In this document: piece by piece, positions 19,358 through 26,348 of the stretch | How the letters are laid out: every line of letters starts with the position of its first letter | How positions within the stretch are numbered: the first letter of the stretch is position 1 | Origin: Chrysochromulina tobinii | Taxonomy: Eukaryota; Haptophyta; Prymnesiales; Chrysochromulinaceae | Reading direction: 5' to 3' | NCBI GenBank assembly: GCA_001275005.1 | Contig: JWZX01003157.1 | Coordinates: 1-26,348, forward strand | DNA length: 26,348 nucleotides | Notes under the pieces: generated by a model | What the model was told of the DNA's origin: nothing | What the model saw: the letters and a program-made list of their open reading frames with translations, nothing else | Databases searched by the model: none | Program-made: the position numbers and the translations under genes

Positions 19358-19942
19358 GACACCTCGCATGAACACCTCGCATACGCGACCCGATAGTTAC
19401 GAGGTAATCCGCGTTCTTGAAAAAGTGAAGAGAGCGACGCGAAGACGCACAGTCCACACCGCAGAGCCGCCCCGTGAGCGGAGACGTGAGAGCGCGTAAA
19501 ATTCGCGGAAACATGAAAGAAAGCGCGTACCGCGCCGGAGCGGCCGGACGGCCCGTCACTCTGGTCTCTGCCTCGACCGGCGCGCGCGGGTCTGCGGCGC
19601 GGGCTTCTCGGGCCCGAGCGTCCCGCCGTCCGAGTTTTAACACGGATGGTCGGACGGGCGCACGGGCCACGCGTCGGATCGAGGTTCGAGCTCAGCGAAT
19701 CAAAACCGATGTGCAATTTCCAGTGTTCAAGATTATGTTCAAGATGTCCCGTAGCACACACACGCACACGTGCTTGTTGTCCCACGCAGCTCTATACCGT
19801 AAGAATGCTCGATGAAAGCTTGAAGTACCGCTGTGCCCGCCACCGCCGCTCGATGTGTGTGCGTGCACCCAGCCCACACGCCACACGGCGGTACCTTGTA
19901 TCTGTTCATGCTGTGAGGCTGCATCTGTACAGCATCTGCACC
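19358..19942. other. Convergent intergenic region between channel and SPRY-like gene
   Basis: It holds the 3' ends of two converging genes. The first half is GC-rich; the second has a short CA/CG tract at about 19756-19770. No protein-like ORF and no tRNA-like fold were recognised. Confidence 0.5.
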
Positions 19943-20746
19943 TCAAGAATGCTCCTCCACCTTCTCAATACTCCTAAGAGTGACCGTATCGCCGTCGCGG
20001 GTGAACGACGCCCACGGGTAGACCGCGGGAGGCAGACTCTGCACGCCTGAGTCGACGAGCTCGCCACCGTTGATCCTGAATCCAAGGGATGGTCGGAGAG
20101 CAGCGAGGCTGTCTTCGCTTGCGCGAACACGGCGCATGTCGAGAGGGTTGAGTCCTGTCGCGAAGGTGCGCCGTGCCATCGCCGCGTCGACGGGATCGAG
20201 GGCTGGTAGGTATAATTCGATCGCAACCTCCATCCCAGCGGCGCATCGAACGGTACGCATGGGCACCGGATGGATCCGACTGCCACCCAGAAGACCAGAG
20301 CCCTCGAAGAGCCCTTTGCGCACATCGTCTGTGCTCATTAGCTGACCCGAAGATGGGCAATATCCCCAGGCGCTTGACAGAGAGGTTGTGACAAACGGCG
20401 TCTTTGATGGCACATCGTATGGCAACGGCGCAGGAGCGGCCACCTTTTTCTTCTTATCCTTTCCGCCTTCTTCGACCGGCTCAGCTGGCGGAGGGTCGTG
20501 AACATGGGCGCACACCCCAACGCAGATTCCAAACCCAGCTGTGTCAGCGGGACTAATCTCGTAGATTAGCCGAAATCGTCCGCCAGACAGTGCTTGCTTA
20601 CCACGCACGGCGTCGCACCCGTTGCGATTGTGCCGGACGACAGCGCCAAGGCACGCAACGAATTCCTTTCGCTGTGGGTTCAGCGGCATCCACGCTGATG
20701 GTGGCGGATCTGGCTCCTTGGGCTTCTTTTCGGCCTTGGGAGCCAT
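19943..20746 (-). CDS. Small SPRY-like domain protein with Lys-rich N-terminus
   Basis: The start ATG at 20746 (G at +4) gives 267 residues beginning MAPKAEKKPKEPDPPPSAW. The frame stays open upstream to about 21166, with in-frame ATGs such as one at 20974, so a longer N-terminus of low-complexity Gly/Glu sequence is possible. A good acceptor-like tract (TTTCTTTTGTG...CAG) just upstream may instead mark a 5' UTR intron. The body resembles a SPRY beta-sandwich: GRFRLIYEI and GFGICVGVCA early, SSAWGYCPSSGQL in the middle, GFRINGGELVDSG late, and AVYPWASFTRDGDTVTL at the end, where SPRY domains have the NG and yPfv strands. A Lys-rich loop (GGKDKKKK) is inserted in the first third. SPRY domains bind proteins. 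The partner is unknown and the family call is tentative. Confidence 0.58.
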   Translation of the reverse strand: MAPKAEKKPKEPDPPPSAWMPLNPQRKEFVACLGAVVRHNRNGCDAVRGKQALSGGRFRLIYEISPADTAGFGICVGVCAHVHDPPPAEPVEEGGKDKKKKVAAPAPLPYDVPSKTPFVTTSLSSAWGYCPSSGQLMSTDDVRKGLFEGSGLLGGSRIHPVPMRTVRCAAGMEVAIELYLPALDPVDAAMARRTFATGLNPLDMRRVRASEDSLAALRPSLGFRINGGELVDSGVQSLPPAVYPWASFTRDGDTVTLRSIEKVEEHS

Positions 20747-21209
20747 ATGTGTGATGTGTGTGAGAACGACTGCGCGCGCACAAAAGAAACGTCGCGTAAC
20801 GGTGCGGCAAAAGGTGAGCAGCATGCATGATCGTCGTTTTTCAGTTGCAACGTTTTCGCGAGACAGACTCGCCTCCACCTCCCCCTCCACCATCCCCTCC
20901 GCTACCCCTCCGCCGTCGCCACCGCCTCCTTCTCCGCCGCCGTCACCTTTGTCTCCGTGTCTGAGCACCGCCATCGCCACCTCCCCCGTCGCCTGACCGT
21001 CGCCAGGGACAGGGGGCGCTAAGGGGCTAGGCCTAGGGGGCGCATGCCCAGGATAAACGATAATGCACGAATCGATTCCCGATTTCCCGTTATCGCACTT
21101 CTTGAAGCGCCGGGTTGCAATCGTGTAAAATTCTGTAATTTCTGACTCTAGATTGGTAAAGCACACTCACCGCGAGATCTTTTAGTCTAAGCCTATATGC
21201 TATAAGAAC
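20747..21209. other. Intergenic region upstream of the SPRY-like gene
   Basis: It lies between two minus-strand genes: the 5' flank of the SPRY-like gene and the 3' end of the F-box gene. It contains a CCGCCGTCGCC-type low-complexity stretch at 20875-20955 and a CTAGGCCTAG palindrome at about 21028. Part of it could be coding if the SPRY-like protein uses an upstream start. Confidence 0.4.
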
Positions 21210-23276
21210 TTAGCGGTTCGCCAGCCGGCAAGGTAGACGCTTCCTCTCTTTTGGCTGCCGCTTAGGCTTGCTCTTCCTCTCCGCCACCCCGGCCGAGGAT
21301 GTCGACCCGCTCGCCTCCGACTCGCCGTCACTCTCATCATCTCCTGCTCGCGACGCTGCTAACGAACCTTTGCATATGCGCCAACTGAACGCTTCGTTTC
21401 CCTTGGGCCCACCACCCGCAACGACATGTCGCTCGTCGGCGGCGAAGCACAATCCAATGGATCCGCAGTCAGGCACCTCCATACAGCACATAGGATGCAA
21501 GCAAATTGGAGGTGGCAGCACCGACATCGGCGGAAGGCAAAGCACCGGCGGAGACGGCAACCTCCCACCTGGCTGGGCACCAAGCCGCCGGACGTCATAG
21601 ACAAGGATGCTGCCGCCCGAGGGCGGCGACACGAGGAGGTGGCCAGCGGCCGTCGAGATCCCCTCGCTCGCCTCATCGAGCTGCACGCAGCGGGGAGCGC
21701 CGGCAAAAGGAAGCCGGAGCCGTGCTACCGGCCCACGGCGACCCTCGACTCGCTCGTCCCACAACACGACGCAGCTGGCGGCCGAGACCCCGGCAAGCAG
21801 CCTCCAGCCAGCCGAATAGCTCGCATGCACGGGATGGCCCACTTCGGAATGGGGGAGGATTGGCGCACGCCGGCTCGCATCTCTCAACGGCTGCTCGCCC
21901 AGACCGAAGGAGCTGAGCTGCTCCTCGAGGTTCGTCAGCTCCTCGAGGTTCGCCATCGCCGTGGCTGTCGCGGGCACGGCACCAGCGCTCATGCAGTCGA
22001 GATCCGGGCTCGCGGGAGCACTCCACACCACACGCTCGGCCTCAACATCGATCCTTGCTGCGCCGCCTCGACTGACGGTGTAAAGTGCGCTCGGGTCGCA
22101 GGCGCTCGTGGCCAAACTGGGATGCACGTGAGCCGCCTCGCCACCCTCCTCAGCCCCGTCCTCGCCCTCCAGAGTCAAGGCGAAGCGCAACTCGGGAAAG
22201 CGCAAAGGCGAAGCCGCCTCAGGGCTTGGAAGCTCATGAACCGTGACCATCCCCTGTCCCCTGCGAACCGCCAGTATTGCACTGCCACCCACCGCTTCAC
22301 GACCCGCCAGCACCGCCACGCTCAGAGCCCCACCGCCAAACTGTGCCGTTTCGAGTGGAGCACCCAGCTGTGTGGCGAACCCATCGTCTGCGTGGAAGGT
22401 GTGCACAGCGCCGGTCACGTCTGCGACGGCGGCGTAGCCATTGGCAGCATGGCAGCAAACGGGCACGTGCTTGAGCTTACGACAGGCAAGCCGCCGGCCT
22501 GTGGCGACGTGCGTGAGCCGCAGCAGCTGTCCTTGATGCGCGCTCACGAGCATCTCGCCGTCTAGGCATAGGGCCAGCATCCCCGGCAGCGGCAACGGGC
22601 AAGCACGTGCAGTTCGTAACCGCTCGAGTGCTCGCGAGGAGACGAGGAGACGGTGGCGTAAAGCAGCAGCTGGATCCGTCACGCCGGCGCCGTGAACCTC
22701 GTTGGCCTTCGATAGTATCGCAGTGATCGTACTCTCCATGCCCGCTGCCTCGAGGCCGCTTACCGAGGGCACTCTAGATGCTCCGTACACACGATCGTGT
22801 AGCCTTCCCCAGAGCCCGTCGGTTTCAATCGCACTCTCGAGCTTGTGGCAAGTGCAAGCGCAGGCGCTGAGCTCGAGCGCACCCAATGAAGAGAGTATAT
22901 GCAGGCAGAGATCCATCGGAATCGCCTCAACTAGCGAGGGGCGAGCCAAGCCGATTGCGTCCGGCATGGACGCCGGAGGCGAGGCATCGTCTGACATCGT
23001 AAGGCTGCTTCGAGCCGATCTTTCTCTTGCTGATTTAGGTGTGGCCACGTCTGAGCCATCGTCTGACTCCGCGCGGCTGCTCCGAGCCGATCCTCTTGCC
23101 AACCCCGCTGTCTCCTGCAGCTTGAGTCGCTCTTCTCGTTTCTGTTGACGCTGCCCTTCCCGGTTCATCCGGCGCTGATCCACCGCTTTGCGCAGCTCTT
23201 TTGCGCGTTCCTTGGCAGCCTTACCACGGGTGAATGTTTGTGACTCGTTGCCGTTCTCCGCTGCGGCGTCCGCCAT
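21210..23276 (-). CDS. F-box protein with beta-propeller-like C-terminal region
   Basis: The ATG at 23276 has a strong context (A at -3, G at +4) and gives 688 residues; the frame extends upstream to a GTG at 23351 that is not used here. Residues about 18-55 are a highly charged helix (AKERAKELRKAVDQRR...) likely to coil, followed by a Ser-rich, probably phosphorylated stretch to about 105. Residues 114-165 are an F-box (LVEAIPMDLCLHILSSLG ... LWGRLHDRVYG). It should bind Skp1 in an SCF ubiquitin ligase. From about 235 to 640 there are repeated beta-strand blocks such as GMLALCLDGEMLVSAHQG, SCVVLWDERVEGR and GSILVYDVRRLG, consistent with a diverged WD40-type propeller that would hold substrate. 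A short duplicated NLEELTNLEEQL lies in one loop. The C-terminus is basic (KSKPKRQPKERKR), a possible nuclear signal. The substrate is unknown. The F-box call is firm and the propeller call moderate. Confidence 0.8.
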   Translation of the reverse strand: MADAAAENGNESQTFTRGKAAKERAKELRKAVDQRRMNREGQRQQKREERLKLQETAGLARGSARSSRAESDDGSDVATPKSARERSARSSLTMSDDASPPASMPDAIGLARPSLVEAIPMDLCLHILSSLGALELSACACTCHKLESAIETDGLWGRLHDRVYGASRVPSVSGLEAAGMESTITAILSKANEVHGAGVTDPAAALRHRLLVSSRALERLRTARACPLPLPGMLALCLDGEMLVSAHQGQLLRLTHVATGRRLACRKLKHVPVCCHAANGYAAVADVTGAVHTFHADDGFATQLGAPLETAQFGGGALSVAVLAGREAVGGSAILAVRRGQGMVTVHELPSPEAASPLRFPELRFALTLEGEDGAEEGGEAAHVHPSLATSACDPSALYTVSRGGAARIDVEAERVVWSAPASPDLDCMSAGAVPATATAMANLEELTNLEEQLSSFGLGEQPLRDASRRAPILPHSEVGHPVHASYSAGWRLLAGVSAASCVVLWDERVEGRRGPVARLRLPFAGAPRCVQLDEASEGISTAAGHLLVSPPSGGSILVYDVRRLGAQPGGRLPSPPVLCLPPMSVLPPPICLHPMCCMEVPDCGSIGLCFAADERHVVAGGGPKGNEAFSWRICKGSLAASRAGDDESDGESEASGSTSSAGVAERKSKPKRQPKERKRLPCRLANR

Positions 23277-23720
23277 CTTGTACCGGTAAAAAGTCGCCGG
23301 GGACAACACGTCCGGTAATCTCCGGGGAGGAGATTGCACACGGGGCGTCACAAAAGTGTCTCTCTAGTCGCTACTCACACACCGCGGCTTTCCCCGTGAT
23401 ACACACACACAGAGCGCCCAGCGACCGCCGTCGATAATCACTAGTCGGCCGACACAGCACACACCCACACGCACGCAGCCATGTCGCACACACAAGTGAG
23501 TGGTTTCACAACACATGCTCGCTGCGACGACCCACCCTGCACGGCACAGCTCTGTGCACATGCATGTTCCGCAGCGAGAGACGCCGGACAACACAAAGGC
23601 CGAACTGTTGCGTTCACTGTCCGCCAATGCGTTCGAGCGGGCCGGAACGACAACATCCCCCCCCCGGCCAGGCAGCGCGATCCCTGGGCGGGAAGCATGG
23701 CACACACGTGGATGCACACG

Positions 23721-23751
<31 letters not shown>

Positions 23752-23866
23752 CACACACACACTGCACGCACATAATCTACAGTCGCCCACACACACACGA
23801 CGCACAATCCAAGCAATTGGCACGTAAAGTACACCTCCGAGAGGCATCAGCGGAGCTATGGGGATC
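23277..23866. other. Intergenic region with CA microsatellite, upstream of the F-box gene
   Basis: It holds the 5' flank of the F-box gene and the 3' end of the next minus-strand gene. It is rich in CA/GT dinucleotides over about 23395-23800. Apparent ORFs here are Thr-His or Cys-Val repeats produced by the dinucleotide tract and are rejected as genes. Confidence 0.55.
23721..23762. repeat. (CA)n microsatellite
   Basis: About 20 AC dinucleotides in a row with a single GC interruption near 23745. It is surrounded by shorter CA runs. It is noncoding and likely length-variable. Confidence 0.95.
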
Positions 23867-24505
23867 TCAGCGAGCCGCAGGGACTGCAGAGGTGGGAGCG
23901 GACGAGATAGAGGGCAGCGCAGGTCGGTCCCCAGACATCACAAAACCTGCCAGCCACTTTTCAGGGGCCGGCGACTCGGCGGAGCGCGCGCGTACATGCG
24001 GCCGGATGACACCTGTTGCGCCGAAGCTTCCGATTGCAACAAGGTCGGGGTCGAGGTCGCTATCGGCCGGTAGGCGCTGATGGGAGCCGAGCGGTTGAGG
24101 GAGGGGGCGCGTGGTTGGCACCGGGCGCGTGGTGCCGTAGTAATCGGTGCTCGTAATAATCGGCGCTCCTCGAGGTGGGGCGGGGACGATGTATGTACGG
24201 GGAAGCACGAAGCTCGGCGCGACGATCTCGATCCCAGGAGGCGGCTCACGCTTCCTCCGTTCAGCCTCTTGCAGGCGAAGCCGCTGCGCTCGCAAGCGCA
24301 CCGCCTTTTCGACGGCAAGCTCGCGAGCTGCTGCGACCGACAATGGCTTGTGTGGCAGGTTTTCCCTTCCACGGCCGCGAGCCGTCAATACACACAGCGG
24401 CACAAAGTCACAGGTTTTGCGGGCATCCTCGATGGCAGAGAGCGCACGGCGCTGCTGCACGGGTAGCACAGGAATGTCGAGAGGAGGCACCTGAAGAGGG
24501 CGCAT
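23867..24505 (-). CDS. Hypothetical basic protein with central charged helix
   Basis: Not recognised. The ATG at 24505 has A at -3 and gives 212 residues, MRPLQVPPLDIPVLPVQQRR onward. Residues about 65-95 are a charged helix, likely coiled (AARELAVEKAVRLRAQRLRL, then QEAERRKRE), followed by proline-rich and Ser-rich stretches to the end. There is no signal peptide, TM segment or known catalytic motif. It lies between the F-box gene and the TPR gene, all on the minus strand, with 183 bp to the TPR gene's stop. The frame is chosen because its amino-acid make-up is protein-like, while the opposite-strand ORFs over it are Arg/Ala-rich shadows. It could be a false gene or have further exons. Confidence 0.45.
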   Translation of the reverse strand: MRPLQVPPLDIPVLPVQQRRALSAIEDARKTCDFVPLCVLTARGRGRENLPHKPLSVAAARELAVEKAVRLRAQRLRLQEAERRKREPPPGIEIVAPSFVLPRTYIVPAPPRGAPIITSTDYYGTTRPVPTTRPLPQPLGSHQRLPADSDLDPDLVAIGSFGATGVIRPHVRARSAESPAPEKWLAGFVMSGDRPALPSISSAPTSAVPAAR

Positions 24506-24541
24506 CGTTTCTGTCCCCCGCTCTGGACGATCTTCTCCTTA

Positions 24542-24564
24542 GTGGGCAGGGTCAGTCTGCCCAC
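24542..24564. other. Perfect 8-bp inverted repeat with 7-base loop
   Basis: GTGGGCAG (24542-24549) and CTGCCCAC (24557-24564) flank GGTCAGT. It lies downstream of the TPR gene's stop and upstream of the hypothetical gene's start, so it could be an RNA hairpin in either UTR. It does not match the histone 3' stem-loop. Confidence 0.5.
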
Positions 24565-24688
24565 GCTAATCTGGCCGTTACGTCCTTGTGAGTCCAGTTT
24601 CGTTGATTTTTAGCATCGTGTGGGGGCGACTTCGCTTCGGCACTGACGTCTTGTGCGTTACAATTTCAAACCGAGTTACAGTAACTGT

Positions 24689-26348
24689 TTAACTGAACAT
24701 CTTGCCGTACTGGGCCGTGCGCTGCTGCAACCTGTCGAGCAGCCGGTGCGCCTCCGCATGGCTTGCGTCGCTGCGCGCGAGTTTGGACGCCGCTACGATG
24801 GCCTCGGACAGGTTGTTGCCGCCCTCGTGCGCCTTGGCGAGCCGCCATAGCGCCGTCGGGTGCAATGGCTCCACCGAAAGCACGCTCTCGCACGCTGCAC
24901 GCGCCAGGCGCCACTCAGCCATTTTGAGGGCCGTCACGGCAAGGTTGAGGAGGAGCGAGATGTGCAGCGCTAAGGTGTTAGGCTCAACCGGCGGCTTGGG
25001 CAGCGACGGAAGAGCGGACTCGAACGCCGGCGCGGTTGTAGTCGCGGTTGTAGTCGCGGTTGTCGTCGCGATTGTCGTCGCGGTTGTCGTCGCGATTGTC
25101 GTCGCGGTTGTCGTCGCGGTTGTCGTCGCCGTTGTCGGCGCGGTGTCGGCGCGGTCCGGCGCGGTGTCCTGCGCAGTCTCTCGCGTGGCTGCCGTCGGCT
25201 CCATCAGCACGGAAGCGTGCAGCGCTGCTTCCTGACGTGGCGACCGCTCTGGTGGCGGCGGCTGCAACGGGGGGCCGAGGGCTGCGGCCGCCTCCACCAA
25301 CTCTGACAAGTGGTTGGCGAGCAGCTTGGGGCACGGCGGGTCCCCTTCCCGCAGCATCCAGATGCCAGCCAGGTAGCCGACGAGCGCCACACGCCATGCC
25401 TCCTTGGCAAAGTGCTTGTTCGCAAGTTCCTTGTACACCCCCGCGCGGCTGCTTCGGTCGCGCGCGTCCAGCGTGCGCCGGAAGGCGCGCAAGCGCTCCT
25501 GCAGGCGTGGCGCCTCGGTCGGGTCCATATGCAGCCTCTTCGTCTTCATGTCACTCTCCTCCGAGGTGGAGCTCGGGCCCCACAGCTCCAGCAGGCGCAC
25601 GAGGCAGCCGTCGTCGGGCAAGGTGGCGGCGGGCTCCCCCTTGCACTGCCCCATATCGGCTGCGTCCCAGAGCTCGGCCGGCTGCCGGTGGTCCTTTCGG
25701 CTCCAACCACTTGCTGAGCCGCTGAAGGCCCCAGCCTTCAACTTGACAAAGGGGGCCTCGTCACACTTGTCTGCCTCTTCGGAGCGCACTGTCTCTGGGG
25801 GCAACAGTGAGTCGGCGTCGTGAGCCTTGGCGAGCTGCCGAAGCTCTTGTATCCGAGCGGCGCCGCACCAGCAGGCCAGCAAGAGCACAGACCACGCGAG
25901 GAGAGCAACGTAGAACTCCACGAGCGACACTCCCGTCGCGAATGCCTCCTCCCCGTGCTGACTCGAGAGCGCTTCGGCAGCGCTGCCTGGCATCGGCACG
26001 CAGCAGTAATCGTTGATGCAGCCGCCTGCGCAAGTGTCGTCGCCTTCCATGCAGCAGCTACCGTGCGTGCCGCAAAATGTGGGGCACGCGCCCGCTTTTT
26101 GGTCGCACCCGTACCAGCAGCGCTTATTCTCGTTGAGCAGGGCCGGGGGCGACGGCGGCAATGATGGCGGCGATGGCGGCAGCGGCGGCGGGGGCGAAGG
26201 CGGAAAAGGTGGCGGCGGCGAAGGCTGCGGCGGCGGCGGCGGTGGAGGCGGCGGCGGTGAAGGCGGCGGCGGCGACGGCGGCGGTGGAGGTGGAGGCGAA
26301 GGCGGCGGCGGCGAAGGCGGCGGGGGTGGCGGCGGCGAAGGCGGCGGG
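24689..26348 (-). CDS. Polyproline / Cys-rich / single-TM / TPR protein (N-terminus beyond window)
   Basis: The frame is open from the stop at 24689 to the right edge, 552 residues visible, with no in-frame ATG before a long PPPSPPPP tract of about 70 residues, so the true start lies outside. Next comes a compact Cys-rich module with ten cysteines between ENKRCWYGCDQ and NDYCCV, likely extracellular and disulfide-bonded. One hydrophobic helix follows (SLVEFYVALLAWSVLLLAC), then a long cytosolic part. A first TPR-like helix pair lies around YKELANKHFAKEAWRVALVG. A Thr/Ala repeat (TTAT)n encoded by nine 12-bp units interrupts it, and further TPR helices of the FKBP/TTC type follow (ISLLLNLAVTALKMAEWRLA, then TALWRLAKAHEGGNN). 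TPRs bind protein tails such as chaperone C-termini. The order suggests a type I membrane protein joining a surface module to a cytosolic scaffold. Partners are unknown. Confidence 0.75.
   Translation of the reverse strand, partial: PPPSPPPPPPPSPPPPSPPPPPPPSPPPPSPPPPPPPPPPQPSPPPPFPPSPPPPLPPSPPSLPPSPPALLNENKRCWYGCDQKAGACPTFCGTHGSCCMEGDDTCAGGCINDYCCVPMPGSAAEALSSQHGEEAFATGVSLVEFYVALLAWSVLLLACWCGAARIQELRQLAKAHDADSLLPPETVRSEEADKCDEAPFVKLKAGAFSGSASGWSRKDHRQPAELWDAADMGQCKGEPAATLPDDGCLVRLLELWGPSSTSEESDMKTKRLHMDPTEAPRLQERLRAFRRTLDARDRSSRAGVYKELANKHFAKEAWRVALVGYLAGIWMLREGDPPCPKLLANHLSELVEAAAALGPPLQPPPPERSPRQEAALHASVLMEPTAATRETAQDTAPDRADTAPTTATTTATTTATTIATTTATTIATTTATTTATTTAPAFESALPSLPKPPVEPNTLALHISLLLNLAVTALKMAEWRLARAACESVLSVEPLHPTALWRLAKAHEGGNNLSEAIVAASKLARSDASHAEAHRLLDRLQQRTAQYGKMFS
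25031..25138 (-). repeat. 12-bp coding minisatellite, 9 copies (TTAT)
   Basis: Nine consecutive units of CGCGGTTGTCGT with a few substitutions (CGCGATTGTCGT, CGCGGTTGTAGT). They encode a Thr/Ala-rich spacer between two TPR segments. The frame is preserved. Confidence 0.95.
26162..26348 (-). repeat. GGC/CCG-rich trinucleotide tract coding for polyproline
   Basis: A run of GGCGGC/GGCGAAGGC-type triplets continues to the edge of the window. In the frame of the TPR gene it reads as Pro with scattered Ser, with no stop, so it is taken as coding. Confidence 0.85.

Noticed and set aside
19655-19715. Possible tRNA around a GGTTCGAG word
   Set aside because: No matching acceptor stem or D-arm could be paired around it.
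23395-23847. Cys/Val- or Thr/His-rich ORFs over the CA repeat
   Set aside because: They are translations of a dinucleotide microsatellite in different frames.

Overview
The window looks like nuclear DNA of a GC-rich unicellular alga, most likely a haptophyte (Prymnesium/Chrysochromulina/Emiliania type). The evidence is eukaryotic gene structure (Kozak-like starts, GTGCG...CAG introns, wide spacing, no operons), a four-repeat voltage-gated cation channel, an F-box protein, secreted and membrane proteins with Cys-Pro-Pro-Pro tracts, and a giant hybrid NRPS-PKS gene. The haptophyte assignment is an inference from gene content and style. A dinoflagellate relative or another alga is not excluded.

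Layout: (1) 1-720, minus: secreted LamG/concanavalin-like protein running into a polyproline tail and off the left edge. (2) 1303-2176, minus: ankyrin-repeat gene broken by a 7-base near-duplication. (3) 2440-4074, minus: family GH1 beta-glucosidase. (4) 4555-13606, minus: hybrid NRPS-PKS of about 2923 residues after removal of two inferred introns, ordered TE-A-PCP-KS-AT-TE-KR-ACP. (5) 14198-19357, plus: four-domain voltage-gated cation channel, divergent from the NRPS-PKS across a 591-bp intergenic region. (6) 19943-20746, minus: small SPRY-like protein. (7) 21210-23276, minus: F-box protein with beta-propeller-like repeats. (8) 23867-24505, minus: unrecognised basic protein. (9) 24689 to the right edge, minus: polyproline / Cys-rich / single-TM / TPR protein, truncated by the window.

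The genes do not form an obvious pathway. The centrepiece is the NRPS-PKS. It loads one acid through an A-PCP pair with no condensation domain, extends it once with a predicted malonyl unit, reduces the beta-keto group with a B-type KR, and carries two thioesterase-like domains. This is what a dedicated synthase for one small beta-hydroxy acid would look like. The A domain lacks a recognisable carboxylate for an alpha-amino group. I therefore propose a BurA-like synthase that loads DMSP and makes gonyol; this is a testable inference, not a demonstrated function.

A second theme is in-frame minisatellites (12, 18, 24 and 36 bp units) in linkers or tails of at least four of the genes. Almost all long ORFs on the opposite strands are shadows caused by high GC.
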